Part shown: positions 8,462 to 19,712 of the stretch, piece after piece
Layout of the letters: every line of letters starts with the position of its first letter
Position numbering within the stretch: the stretch's first letter is position 1
Position numbers and translations under genes: made by a program
The notes under the pieces: model-generated
The model's database searches: none
What the model was told of the DNA's origin: nothing
What the model saw: the letters and a program-made list of their open reading frames with translations, nothing else
Assembly (NCBI GenBank): GCA_037447655.1
Contig: JBBHKE010001317.1
Location: 26,001 to 90,000, forward strand
Source of the DNA: Zygnema cylindricum
Taxonomy: Eukaryota; Streptophyta; Zygnematophyceae; Zygnematales; Zygnemataceae
DNA length: 64,000 bases
Direction: 5' to 3'

Positions 8462-9617
8462 ATAGGAGTACGATTATTGGACGCCATAATAAAAGACAGA
8501 GAGAGTCAAAGCATTTGGAATTGTGTGATCAAGATTGATAATTTCATTGTGAAACAAGATCCTTTTATACAAAGTGACAAAATGCTAATTATTGTGGATA
8601 GTAGTGTACTACGCTACACAAAGTAGATTTGGGCGGCTACACAAAGACCAAATCAATTAGTCAAAGTTGATCGACGAAAAGAAAAGGAAAGAATATGACC
8701 AAAGGTACAATTATAAGACCACACTTGAATAAGTGGAGTACGATTTTGTCCACGTGAGACAAATGAGACTAAAGTGGACGAGACTGCACTTGAATAAGTG
8801 GAGTACAATCTTTGTTCTCATAGGAAAAAAGACTAAGTGGACGAGACTTTACTTGAATAAGTGGAGTACAGTCTCAGTTGACCTAGGACAAAATGAGACT
8901 AAGGTGGGCGTACGGTAAAAGACCGGAAATTACCCTTAACACCCCCCCTCAAGCTAAAACTACAAAGTAGTATTTTAGATGAAAAATAAAGGGTAATTAG
9001 AAGAGTTAGGAGGAAGGTGGAGGGCGAAGGCCAGAGGAGAAATGATGCTACTCAAAATGGGGGCGATGAAGAGTTTTGGTGAGAAAGTCAGCAACTTGAT
9101 CCGCAGATTTCACATAGAGAAATTGAAGGGTTCCATCCTCGACACGCTCCCGAAAATAGTGATATTCGATGTCGATGTGCTTGGTGCGCTTGTGGTGAAC
9201 TGGATTCTTGATCAAAGGAAGGGCACCTTGAGAATCGGAGTAGATGGGAGTAGGTCCGGGTGGAGGAAAACCAAGATTGGTGAGAAGGGTTCGAAGCCAA
9301 AACAACTTTTTTAGTGGCATGGCATGCACCCATGTATTTCAACTTAGTACTGGAGCAAGCTGTAGTAGGTTGTTTCCTATAAGACCAAGAGAAAAACCCA
9401 TTTCCTAAGAAAAAACATGAGTCAGTAGTGGAATAACAAGAAAGCTCATCTTGCGCCCAATCGGAGTCAACAAAGCCGATAAAGGTAGTAGAATTAGAAG
9501 AGGAGTAAGTGAGCCAAACGAGAGCCGTCTTGGCGTCACCATTGGAATTGGAATTTGACGCCACTGTAGCTTTTTTACGTGCCAGCTTGCGACATACGGT
9601 TGCCGTGTGTCCTGGTG
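8462..9617 (-). mobile_element. Fragment J, 5'-truncated copia of another lineage, inside I
   Basis: Minus-strand RNase H remains span about 9048-9564. One frame gives FVDSDWAQDELSCYSTTDSC, SWSYRKQPTTACSST and YMGACHATKK. A shifted frame gives YSDSQGALPLIKNPVHHKRT, KHIDIEYHYFRERVEDG and ADQVADFLTKTLH. This is the YSDSDWA / KHIDI..H..RE type, distinct from the CDNQ type of the other elements here. A polypurine tract (CTTGAGGGGGGG, 8942-8953) and an LTR starting TGTTAAGGG at 8941 follow. Everything 5' of RNase H is missing. It is flanked by an unusual 50-bp duplication of element I sequence. Confidence 0.7.
8723..8910 (-). repeat. Three 60-65 bp tandem repeats in the J LTR
   Basis: Units start near 8723, 8788 and 8851, each with ACTTGAATAAGTGGAGTAC followed by a variable part and AAGTGGACGAGAC or similar. 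Confidence 0.75.
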
Positions 9618-11583
9618 CATCCCCATAATGGCATCACTCCAAGTAGTGATATCAGTGTGCTCCCCTCCCAAATGCAACCATAACTCTCTAGTTCCTACTA
9701 GATAACTCATGACTCTCTTGGCTGCCTCCCAATTGCTCTTTCTAGGATCTTTAAGACTCCTACTAAGGAATCCTACTTCTGCCACTATGTCCGGCCTTGT
9801 ACAATTCAAGAAATCGATCAAACTTATTAAGACCCGTCTATAAGGAATAGACTTCATAAACTCTCTCTCCTTTGGACTCATCTGATATTGTAAGATTATC
9901 ACTTCTCCTTCTACACTCCCATCACTAACATTTTTCAAGTCCATGGGAGTGGTACAACTGTTTGCCTTTTCCATTTGCAATTTCTGAAGCATATTACCTA
10001 TTTCTTCATTCTGGGTAAGTTTGATAATCCATTTCCCCCTATCTCTCTCCATTTGGATTCCCAAAATATATCTTGCCTCCCCCAAATCCTTCATGTCAAA
10101 TCTGCTTCTAAGATATTTCTTTAACTTATTGATCTTTTCCCAAGACTTACTTAACACAAGCAGATCATCCACATAAATTGCAATAAAAATGATACCATTC
10201 TAATCTTCAAACATATAGATAGAATGGTCAGAGCTGATCTAAATATATCCCAGACCCGTAAAAAACTCATCTAGTTTCATATTCCACTGTCAGTGAGCCT
10301 GCTTTAATCCATATAAGCACTTTATGGGTCAACAGACTTTGCTCTTTTCTCCTACCACAACAAACCCCTCAGCTTATCGCATAAAAATTTCTTCCTCTAA
10401 CTCACCATTGAGAAAGGCAGTCTTAATATCCATTTGGTGTATTTCCATGCTTCCTCTGCTGCCAGACTGAGGAGAATCCTTACTAATGGGAACCAAACAA
10501 CAGGAGCAAAAGTCTCCTAATAGTCAATCCCCTCCTTTTGGGTGAACCCCTTAGCTACCAATGGAGCCTTATATCTCGCAATTGTATTTTTTAGGTTCAA
10601 TTTTAGTTAAAACACTCATTTACACCTAAAATATTTTTTGTCAAGAGGAGATTCCGCTAGATCCCAAGTATTTGTTTCCATGATGGAGGCCATCTCATCA
10701 TTTATGGCTCTAATCCATCTATCTCTCTACTGACTAATCACTCCCTCTGAGTATGACCGAGGCTCATCTGGGTGGGATAGCTTAGTTACCTTGTGAGCGG
10801 CCTGGTTTTCTTGTATCCTTTTGCTGCTCCTTCTCCCTCCCTCAAACTCTGAAGCTGGGATGGAGGGAAGTCTTGTATTTCTCCTTACTGTCTTATTGTC
10901 TCCCCTATCCATCGAAGCCAGTTCCGCTTCCTCCTCTTCTGTCTCCTAGAAGTCTATAGATCTATGTGAGGTTTGTGGTGGATCTCTTGTATCTTGGATC
11001 TCCCCTGAATTTGCAATCCAGGTTTCACTCATGTCCCTTTCGGGAAAAAATGAAATTTTCCTTACCTTCGGACTCAAATCTGATTCTTATCTTCTTGGTA
11101 TATTTAAAGGGGTCAAATGACTTCCCTTCATCATTGATAACTAGATGCTTGACCAAAATGATATCTCTCTTTGCTAAGTCATAAACTCTATATCCCTTGA
11201 CATCCTCATCATATCCTAGAAAGTGTCTAGGTTTTCTCTTAGCATCTAGTTTCCAATTTTTCCTATCCGTGTCAAGACTATAAACTTAACAACCAAATAC
11301 TTTAAGGTGGAAGATATCTGGTTTTCTTCCAACCCATCTCTCATAAGATGTCATTCTTTTTACGGCTGAGGTAAAGACTCTATTTGTAATGTAGTTAGCA
11401 TAGTTCATGGCATCTGCCCAAAATCTCTTTCTTCTTGTCTGCCAACATACTCCATACATTATCTCCTAGTGTTCAGTTCAACCTCTCAACTACCCCATTT
11501 TGTTCCGAGTAATATGGTATAGTTTTTTGGTGGTGAACTCCCTCACCTCTCAAGTGTTTCTCAAACTGGTTAGAGGTATATTC
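9618..11583 (-). pseudogene. Element I reverse transcriptase and integrase tail
   Basis: The open part 9405-10172 begins (10172 side) with DDLLVLSKSWEKINKLK, just after the catalytic YVDD region. It continues FDMKDLGEARYILGIQMERD, RVLISLIDFLNCTRPD and WLHLGGEHTDITTWSDA, the RT connection and RNase H start; codons left of 9618 belong to J. Further right the frame for the RT N-terminal half is broken by stops near 10200-10600. The 10727-11560 part corresponds to the integrase C-terminal tail and core. R interrupts integrase at 11584. The copy cannot make functional Pol. Confidence 0.65.
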
Positions 11584-12301
11584 TGTTGTTTTTAGAAAGC
11601 TTTAGTCCTCTTTATGCCTCAGCTGTGAGAGAGAGCTGTTCAGGACTTAAGCTATTTTTGGTTGAGTTCGCTTCAGTACTTACCGAAATTAGTGTGACAG
11701 TGAAGTTGGGAGTTCACGGTTCATTCACACTTGGGAAACGTGTCGTCACTTGGGAGAATACGTGAGTATGTCCTCCGTGGACGTACGGAAATTTGGCAGG
11801 ACCATTGGAGTGCGTGAAGTCAATTCTACGGTGCCAAATCCTCTAATCCGACCGCTGACAGCCGCCGCCAAGAAAAAGTGACGAGGCGTGACTAGATCAT
11901 TATCACTTTACGTTGTCTGAACTTTGGTGTAAATATTTGTGATAGAATGTTAGATGTACAGCTTAGTGTAGTTTCGGTGTATAAAAGTAGGACTTAGTGA
12001 ATTTGATTTTTAGGAACAAATGATATGAAAAGTGTACACTCAGTTTTATGTAATTTCATTTCTACATATCTCACAGATTTGTGAGCGGAATTGATTGAAA
12101 TTTTGTGTGTGTGTTCCTTTTTATGTTATCTAAAGTGTGGCAAATTTTGGGAGGTTTAGAGCGTTTTTCTAAAAGTTATAGTCTGTCAAAGTTGTTGTTC
12201 AGCCATCGGTATTTGTGGAAGCTTCCTCTCTTGATTTGTTCTACGATGACTACTTCTGCATCTTCTTCATCTTCAGTACCAGCAGTTTTCTCAAAACAAC
12301 A
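11584..12301 (+). mobile_element. Solo LTR R in element I integrase
   Basis: TGTTGTTTTTAG at the left, AAAACAACA at the right, flanked by tattc (11579-11583 and 12302-12306). Its last 50 bp open a frame, MTTSASSSSSVPAVFSKQ, that would run into a PBS in a full element, as in element D. It belongs to the D-like LTR type but differs strongly in sequence. It lies antisense to I. Confidence 0.85.
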
Positions 12302-14192
12302 TATTCTCCCCCATTATCACTCCTTATTTTTTTAATGTGGGTTTCATGCAACTTCTCACTCCAGGCTTTATATTCTTTGAAGTAATTTGGTTCTTCATAC
12401 TTTGTTTTTAGGAAGTAAACTCTACACTATCTAGACTAGTCATTGGTTATTGTCAACATAAACCTCTTTCCTCCAACCGAAGGTACTTTTGCAGGTCCCC
12501 AGATATTTGTGTGGACAAGATCTAGCACTTTCTCACCACTATTTGTGGCGTCTTTGGGAAAGGGAAATCTATAAGCCTCACCTTAATCACCGCCACTAAA
12601 ATCATCTATCATTTCATTATCCCCAAAGTGAATGTCTTCTGCTACACCGAGCTTTTTCATTTCCCTATACCTATCAAAATACACATGCCCTTATCGCTTA
12701 TGCCAAATCATCAACTAAGGAACACCAACATAGTAAGCATTGTTCTTTTCATTACTCAAGTTAAGCATAAACATTCCTTAGCTACCCTTATCTGCCGTGA
12801 AATAGACTTCATCTCCATACTTAGCTGTAAAGACTCCCTATCAAATTCTTTGTCATCTAACATAGACGTATAGACAAGATTTTCACTCATCTTAGGAATG
12901 TAGAGTACATCTGAGAAGGTGAGTATAGAAGTCTTTCCCTCCACTAAGACTTTCAGATCTACCGTTCCCACCTGATTTGTTGTTACCACTCCCATCCCCA
13001 TACTCTATCTCTACAGTAGAGATTTTTCTTAGCCTAGTAAAGAGGTGCTTATCACGACACATATGCATTGATGCACCTAAGTCGATATTCCATCCTTCAT
13101 GTAGAGCTTCCCGAATTGCTCCGAGAGCTCACTTTTGTTTCTGAGGGATCTCCTTCTCTTCCAGACTCTCGTCAAGAAAAAGCTCTTCATCCTCCTCCTT
13201 AGAGGACTCGTCCTCCGTCTCTCCTCTCACTTTTGTGACTACAAGTGTGTTCTTCTTCCCTCTGCAAAAACCCCCTCCACGGTTCTCTTAGAGCCTCATC
13301 TCCGACAGCTTGACACAATCTGCTATGAAGTGTCCCGGCTTTTTGCAAAAGTGGCATAGACCTTTTGGGAGCCTCGATCCTCGTGACTGATCTCTCTCTC
13401 CTCCGAATGGTTTTTTCGGATCCTTCCCCCATCGGTTACCTCCTACGGCCTGAGTTTGGATGCTCTTTCCCCCTCTCCTAATCTCAATTGGGTTCTCTTA
13501 CACAAGTATCATTCAGACCACTGTGTTCCACTTCCATGAACAGTCTCTCATTACCTGTATTCGGTACACTATGTTTTCATACTCGTCGGGTAGCTTCATG
13601 ATGAGAGTGTTAACTTTCATCTTCATTTTACCTGTCCACCTGACACTCTCCATCTCCAAATAAAAAAAGAGAGATCATTACAATTGTCTAACATCTTTCC
13701 CCCTTTGTAAGTATAATTCCCTAACTTTTGTTCAGCCAACTAGAGCTCTTGAATAGTACCAACAATATAAATTTTCATCAAACTCACCAATAACTCCTTG
13801 GTCTTGTAAATGTGAATATGGGGGGTTGTCAAGGCTTGAGTGAGGTGTCTTAAAATGAAGTTTTTGGAAACCATGTTGATCTCTTCTCAAGTTTGGGTAT
13901 CGTTCTCCACGATCTTCATGGCCTCCGCTCCCGGTGCCATGGTATTAGGAGCTAGAGGCGTCTCCTTCTCTTTCCCCTTTTCGGACAAGCTGTTGTCCCT
14001 ATCATCTGCCTTCTCTGCTGTTGCAAGTAATGCTGCAGAAAAACCTTATTTCATTAAAACCTGCTGGAGTTCTCTGAGGTGGACGTTTCATTTGTCCACT
14101 GAGAATACCCCAATATCGTTTTTCACACAAAGCTCCCATCATCATGGCTTCCCAATAGATGAACCCAGATCCATTGAAGGACCCTAGAGGGT
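12302..14192 (-). pseudogene. Element I Gag, protease and integrase N-terminal part
   Basis: Minus-strand reading from 14192 gives the Gag start with FNGSGFIYWEAMMMGALCEK and YWGILSGQMKRPP (ORF 14002-14241). It is followed by capsid-like sequence, a CCHC-knuckle region near 13340, an acidic linker, a protease region near 13070 (DLGASMHMCRDKHLF, where the family has DSGAS) and GAG-pre-integrase. The 12756-13001 frame gives KVLVEGKTSILTFSDVLYIP. Integrase zinc-binding and core sequence follows to the R insertion. Many frameshifts and stops; non-functional. Confidence 0.65.
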
Positions 14193-14204
14193 GGGCCGAT
14201 AACC
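14193..14204 (-). other. Primer-binding site of I
   Basis: The minus strand reads GGTTATCGGCCC directly after the LTR end. It is one base from GGTTATGGGCCC, the complement of the initiator tRNA-Met anticodon arm. Confidence 0.7.
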
Positions 14205-15216
14205 TGAAATTCTGTGTCCTACATTGGAATATAAAATTCAAGAAGCCTCTATATAGTTCTTAACTAACCCACTTTCAACCTCAACCACTATTGCCCAAGC
14301 AAAAAAATTGACAGTTTGAGTGCACTCTTGTGCAGTCTAGACTCCTTTGAGTTTGTAGCAAAAAGAATCAGTAAAAATAGCTATCCTGCTGATATGTTAT
14401 GAAGTGGCAAAGATGCCAAGTTTATACAAAACTCTCTAAGGGTGAGAGGCCCCTACCTACCAAATTCTCTAAGTCCTAAACCCCTCTCACAATCCCTATC
14501 TTCTAGTGTACGAATCAATCATATAACTTTAGAGGTCAGCAAGGTACCACGGCTGATGTAGTTGATGTACGACTTGTGTACGGCAAGGCCATTGGATGGA
14601 CGCGTTTCTTTGTCTCACTCGTCTTTATGCTCCCCGAGATTCCTGCTCTTCAATGTTATCTCACCACGTGGCGCTAGGTCATGTCACGCCCAAAAACCGC
14701 CGAAGCGACCACTTTAGGATCCCGACGATGATACGTGCTGTTGGATCCTAACCAACTTTCAGTATTAGCCGTCGAAACAAATGTCCGGTTTATTTGTTTC
14801 GTGTATGACGTGTCGTACCCAATTTTTAGGAATCTCTATGTACTCTATCCGTAATTTAGTTAATCGGTTTAGATCCTCGAAACAACATTTAAATAAATAT
14901 CACACCTTATGTTTTGTAACGGACTTCTACGACAAACTTGTTAGAGCTGACGGCTACTCCTTGCTCTGCCTGTTGGAGGTCGAGTCCTGCAAGACAAAAC
15001 CTTTTGTTGAGAGTGACATAAGTCACTCTTTAGTCCAGCTTGATGAACTTAAGACAGCCATGGCTCAACCACCCTGTCTGTCCTTCAGTGACTTCAAGAA
15101 GTATGGTGGCTAGAGAGAGGAGGTGGAGGCAGGTTGTCCGCCCTTTCATTTTTCCTATTTTACTAATCAATTTAGACATAGAAAATACCATATTAATCTA
15201 GAAATTGAAACTAACA
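14205..15216 (-). repeat. 5' LTR of I, with tRNA-like module
   Basis: Ends TTTCA at the PBS. The start is near 15216 (TGTTAG.. with a worn terminus). It matches the 3' LTR along its length apart from the block at about 14917-14997. Confidence 0.75.
14917..14994 (+). other. tRNA-like module, antisense within the I 5' LTR
   Basis: A-box-like TTGTTAGAGCTGACGGC and B-box-like GGTCGAGTCC at tRNA spacing, then TTTT near 15002. Its sequence is unlike the modules of H or E, yet position and orientation are the same. Confidence 0.5.
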
Positions 15217-15679
15217 CCACCAACAACATTGACAACGGTTTAGACCGATATATCTCAGTATGAAAAGTGGAACTACAAAGACAAGGTTGCTAAGCTCTTA
15301 ATTTCTAAAAGCGTAGCGAAAGGGATTGCCATTCCCCTTATCCATGTTAAATCTACATCTAAGATTTGGATATCACTAGTTAGAAAATATAGGAGTGGAT
15401 CATTGCAAAAGCAATAGTTGGCAAGAAAAAAAGATCGTAGTCTATACTTATAAGGAAGGAAGCATGAATAACTATTGCGATGATTTAGGAGCATTGTTTA
15501 GAGATCTAGAGAGTGCAGGTAACTCATGGTCTGAGAGACAAAGAGTGAACACATTGATGATGAAACTACCTGAAGAGTATGATAATATCATTAACCGATT
15601 GCAGGACATAGGAGAAAGCAATTGGAATTGGGATGACACAATGTAAATGATTTTAGTGAAAGAAAGCAACATAGTGCTT
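15217..15679 (+). pseudogene. H Gag, capsid-like part
   Basis: Continues H Gag after element I. Translation gives KDKVAKLLISKSVAKGIAIP, SKIWISLVRKYRSGSLQKQ, a stop, then the open frame 15395-15646 with YKEGSMNNYCDDLGALFRDL, SAGNSWSERQRVNTLMMKLP and EEYDNIINRLQDIGESNW. This is the UBN2-type Gag helical region (LMMKLP.EY..I). A stop follows at the WNWDDTM end. It abuts the truncated 3' LTR of L at 15680 through a short AGGATA overlap. Confidence 0.7.
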
Positions 15680-16385
15680 AGGATATCTCGGACCCCTTTG
15701 TGTTTCAGCAAGAATAATTGCCACCCTGGCAGAAAAAAACTTTGACCACCTTTACCCCATTCAAGATAAGACTCCCTTGAGTCAATAGCAAAAAGAATCT
15801 ATGAATTTGCTCTCTTGAGCAGTAAGTTATGGAGGGTCAAAGTTGACCTTTTGTACAGAAGCTCTCTGGGAAAGAGGGTCATATATACCAATTTTTCTAA
15901 GTCCTATCTCTCTCATAAACTCTTTCTACTGATATACGGAACCAATCATATTATACTTCCGTACACAAAAGTACAACTGCGCGTATACTTTCTTTACGAA
16001 TACTGTACGACATAGCCTAAATGGCGACACGTGGTACATCCGAATTTGCTCCATTAATCCTTGGAGATGCCGCGATCCAATGTCATTCAGCCACATGTCA
16101 TCCAATGGGGCGATGACCAAAAACTGCCGAAATCCTCTTCCGTGATCTCGGAATTCATTCCGGTCGTCCGATTAAATTCACATTTAATCGTAGCCGTAAT
16201 AAATACCTGCGCGGTATTCGTTTCGCTATCGAAACAAATACGCGGTACTACTTTTTCGTCCTTACCTTAATCCATACATTTACGTAACCGAACTTATGTA
16301 TCCTGTAAATAGTTCCGTTAATTGAATTTGTCAGAGTAGAAATGTTTAATTATTTATCAAACACAATATACTTTAACACTAGTCA

Positions 16386-16460
16386 GAGACTAAATGGATA
16401 GAGCAACCGGCTACCGGTAGCTATGACGGCCGTTAGGTTCCAAGATCAAATCCTGCCTCG
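16386..16460 (+). other. tRNA-like module, antisense within the L 3' LTR
   Basis: TAAATGGATAGAGCAACCGG (A-box region), later GATCAAATCC (B-box). Solo LTR K is inserted directly after it. Confidence 0.55.
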
Positions 16461-16464
16461 AATA

Positions 16465-17337
16465 TGTTGAAAAGAGGTAATTAATAGTTCACTTCCCTAT
16501 TTAGTTTTGTTTTAAAGAAAGAGAGTAAGGATCAAAGGCGCGCCATGGCTACCGCCATATTTAGAAAGTGGCAGTTTTTGCAGTTAAGGGTATTTTGACT
16601 AAAATGATGCCTAGGTCTAGGTTTGAACCCGTACCTCTAGATTTTTTGTAGCCTAACGCCTTAACCATTAAGGCGTTACGAAACGATACACGTGATGGGT
16701 TTCATAAATATATAAACATTAACGAAACAGCTAATTAACAGCAGTCTAACTTAAAGGAGCAATTTCTGCATGTACGCGAATCTGAACCGTGTAAAATATG
16801 TTTTGATCGGACGGCCGACATTATAGCCGCCACGCGAAGTGAGCTTTTTGGCGGCATACAGATATAGCGTCACGCGGTGCCACGTGGCGCCACATTATTT
16901 GATACCGGAGAAGATGGGAGGAGGAACCATGGCTTCCGATATGACAGGTGTCACCTTATAGACCTTGTCGTACAATAGTTGTACAATAAGTACATCGCCC
17001 ATTGTACCTTCTTGTACTTTATAGTGTTCCTATTGGACTAGGGTTTAATAGTAGGTAGTCGTGAGTAGGCAGACCGAGACTTAGTAATATTTAGGTACCT
17101 CTCTCTCTAAGAGAGCTTGTAACTATAAAGGTCATCTTTGACCAGCCATAACTTACTGCTCGGGTAAGCAAATTCAGTGATTCTTTTTGCGTTTGACTCA
17201 GGGGAGTCTTGTCCTCACAAGGGTGAGAGTGGTCAGAATATTTGTTTGCCTGGGCGGCGCTTATTCAGCGGGAAAGTAGAAGGGGCAAATATTATCGGCT
17301 GCTCATTTTGTGGGTCAATGGAGACCACAAAATTTTA
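16465..17337 (+). mobile_element. Solo LTR K in the L 3' LTR
   Basis: Starts TGTTGAAAAGAGG, ends AAAATTTTA (terminal CA worn to TA). Flanked by gaata (16460-16464 and 17338-17342). Same family as the LTRs of H; antisense to L. Confidence 0.9.
16608..16681 (-). other. tRNA-like module, antisense within LTR K
   Basis: The minus strand reads GCCTTAATGGTTAAGGCG, then about 43 nt on GGGTTCAAACC. It is one of the best A/B-box pairs in the window. Confidence 0.6.
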
Positions 17338-17548
17338 GAATAGCTTAAATTTTAGTAAATCAACTAATCTACTACCCGTATATCTAAGGATATCATAGGC
17401 AGCCATGGCTGTAGCTTCATCTCCGACTTTCAGTAACTGTAACAAGTGCGGGAGTTGAAGAAAGAAGTTAGAGGCAAATTGCATTAGCTTCTTTCCTGCG
17501 TTTTATTTTGGACCTATAAAATACTAAACGAAACCATCAATTTCTACA

Positions 17549-17983
17549 CTCCCCTTATTTTCTAGTCAATCTTCAATTTTTGACCACACTTCTCCCTGCA
17601 GAAAATTAACTTTGGGGAAGGCACAGGTTTGGTCATCATATCTGCTACCATCTCACTATCTGGTTGGTACTCTAAACTGATTATTATATTTTATACTTTC
17701 TCTCTAAAAAAGCTGAGTCTAATGTCCATGTGTTTAGCATTTAAATGATGTTTAGGATTGGCATAAATAGCGATTGCTGCCTGATTATCATAAAAAAAAT
17801 ATGCACACCACTCTTAAGGTGACCAAACTCACCAAGCAAAGACTTGACCCACATCAATTCTTTTACAGCAGGGTATATGCCATATACTCAGCCTCCATGG
17901 TAGACTGAGCAAAAACCTTTTGTTGTTTCCTACTCCAACAGCAAGCCCCATCACCCACATATAATACATATCCAGAAGTACAT
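17549..17983 (-). pseudogene. L RNase H, C-terminal part
   Basis: A minus-strand remnant of the CDNQ-type RNase H, parallel to 26449-26880 of N. It retains recognisable pieces (KELMWVKSLL, HMDIRLS, MVADMMTKPVP) but has several stops and small indels. It begins right after the polypurine tract AATAAGGGGAG next to the 3' LTR. It is separated from the rest of L Pol by element C, whose target duplication tacat lies at 17979-17983 and 32287-32291. Joining the two ends restores colinearity with N, which proves the nesting. Confidence 0.7.
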
Positions 17984-18200
17984 TGTAGAAATTAATGGTC
18001 TTTTAAAGTATTTTCTAGGTCTGAATAGAAATAAGAAAGAAGCCGAGGCAGTCTACCTCTAACTTCTCTCTCGAACTTCTCAAACTTGTCCCAGTCACTG
18101 AGAAATTCGAGAGGGAGCTAGAGCCATGGCTACCTAGGCTATCCAGAGGTTTACGGGAAAATATATTTTAGTTAGGGGTTTTATTAACTAAAAGATATAC

Positions 18201-18277
18201 GCTGGCCACAGGATTTGATCGTGGTACCTACCGGCCGGCAAACTGTCGGTAGCCGTTAGCCTTAGCCGTTAAGTCTA
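18201..18277 (-). other. tRNA-like module, antisense within the C 5' LTR
   Basis: The minus strand reads TTAACGGCTAAGGCTAACGG (A-box region), then ACGATCAAATCC (B-box), with TTTT shortly after. Confidence 0.55.
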
Positions 18278-18785
18278 GAAGTAGTGTTACTTAATATAGG
18301 GTTTGATAATTATTTAAACATTTATACGTAGAATAGTTCATTTAACTGTAACTGATTACGGGAGACATATATCCAATAAATGAAAAAGTACGGATTCCGG
18401 TACGGATAAGAAACTAATACCGCGCATTTGTTTCTTTAGTGAAACAAATACCGCGCATGTATTTATTACGGCTACGATTAAATGTGAATTTAATCGGACG
18501 ACCTGAATTAACGCCAAGATCGCGGAAGAGGATTTCGGCGGTTTGTGGTCATCGCCACATCGAATGACACGTGGCGGAATGACATTTGATCGCGGCATCT
18601 TCGAGGATTAAGAGAGCGAATCCGGACGTACCACGTGTCGACATTTAGGCCATGTATAACAGTATTCATACAGAAAGTACACCGGCAGCTGTACTTTTGT
18701 GTACGGAAAAGTAATGTGATTCGCTCCGTACATCAGTAGATAGAGTCTGTGAGAGAGATAGGATTTAGAAAAATTATAAGATAGG

Positions 18786-18830
18786 ACCCTCTCTCCCAGA
18801 GAGCTTCTGTACAAAAGGTCAACTTTGACC
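18786..18830 (+). promoter_or_regulatory. Putative core promoter of the C LTR
   Basis: CTCTCTCCCAGAGAG inverted repeat, TGTACAAAA in the TATA position, and the inverted W-box pair GGTCAACTTTGACC (18817-18830). It is conserved in the LTRs of E, N and L. Confidence 0.45.
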
Positions 18831-19020
18831 CTCCATAACATACTGCTCAGGGGAGCAAATTCAAAGATTCTTTTTGCTATCAACTCAAGGGATTCTTGCC
18901 TTCACAGAGGTGAAGTTGGTCAATCTTTTTTTTTGTCAGGGTAAGAGTTATTTTTGCTGAAACACAAAAGGGACAAGATTATCCTAAAGGCTTTTTGGAA
19001 GCTGTCCACTCTGAGGACTT

Positions 19021-19712
19021 ATGGAGGTCTCAAAGTTTCAGGTTATGGGCCCACCCTCTAAGGTACCAATCTTTAATGGAACTGGCTTTATATACTGGGA
19101 AAGTATGATGATAGCTCTATGCGAAAAAAGGTTTTGGGGGATAGTGAGTGGACGGTTGGGGCGTCCATCAAGTCTTGGAATTCCTCTAGGGTTTGGAGGA
19201 AGCAGATTCACCAGAAAAAAGGATCCACCTTCAACGGAGGAAACAAAAAAAGTAGAGGTGAGGGACAAAGGAAAGGAGAAAGAGGCGACCACACCAATGA
19301 CAACTGGTTCGGCATTCATGTCACCAATTCCGAGGAACGAGGAGAATAATGTTGAAACCTGGGACTTCAACAATATGGCGCCAAAGCACTTCATCCTACG
19401 CCATCCCACTCAAAGACTTGCATGTCCTCATTTGCTAATAGAAATGGCATCCGATCTTTGGATGGCTCTCATAGAGATGTACCAAAGTGGTACGATTAAG
19501 CAACAACAGTTGGTTGATTAGAAAGTTAAGGAGTATGTATACAAAAGGGAGAAGATGTTTGATTTTTGCAATGAGCTTGCTACACTCTTTCTGGAGCTAA
19601 GGAGTGCGGGAAAAGATTTAAGTGAAAAAGAAAAGGTTAACTGTTTACTGATGAAGTTACCCGATGAGTTCGAGAACATAGTCAACCGTGTGCAAGACTT
19701 GCCGGACTAAAG
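19021..19712 (+). pseudogene. C Gag, N-terminal and capsid-like part
   Basis: The frame opens at 19021, inside the LTR, with MEVSEFQVMGPPSKVPIFNG; the PBS at 19041-19055 encodes V-M-G-P. Then come FIYWESMMIALCEKRFWGIV, a Lys/Glu-rich linker, and the capsid-like part ALIEMYQSGTIKQQQLVD. A stop falls at 19521, where related copies continue. After it the same frame shows YKREKMFDFCNELATLFLEL and CLLMKLPDEFENIVNRVQD. Gag forms the particle and binds genomic RNA in this family. The LTR-borne start is the notable point. The internal stop prevents a full product. Confidence 0.75.
19041..19055 (+). other. Primer-binding site of C, coding for Gag V-M-G-P
   Basis: GGTTATGGGCCCACC directly follows the LTR end. 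All 15 nt are complementary to the anticodon arm of plant initiator tRNA-Met as I know that sequence. This implies priming from a cleaved half-tRNA. Confidence 0.8.

Larger units (their letters stand above)
7022..15216 (-). mobile_element. Copia element I, antisense in H gag
   Basis: The 5' LTR is 14205 to about 15216, the PBS 14193-14204, the internal region 7957-14192 and the 3' LTR 7022-7956. It is interrupted by fragment J (8462-9617) and solo LTR R (11584-12301). The right end is fuzzy: aacaa occurs before 7022 and again at 15222, so the exact duplication is uncertain by a few bases. Pol order on the minus strand is Gag, knuckle, protease, integrase, RT, RNase H. Stops and frameshifts are frequent throughout. 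Confidence 0.75.
17984..19040 (+). repeat. 5' LTR of C
   Basis: TGTAGAAATTAATGG ... CAAAGTTTCA, 1057 bp. It holds CACGTG boxes (near 18570 and 18630), the TTTGTTTC..GAAACAAA hairpin near 18430, the CTCTCTCCCAGAGAG inverted repeat and the W-box pair. The last 20 bp form the first Gag codons. Confidence 0.9.

Noticed and set aside
8462-9617. J as an ordinary nested LTR insertion
   Set aside because: No 5' LTR, no PBS, no 5-bp duplication; junctions carry a 50-bp duplication instead.
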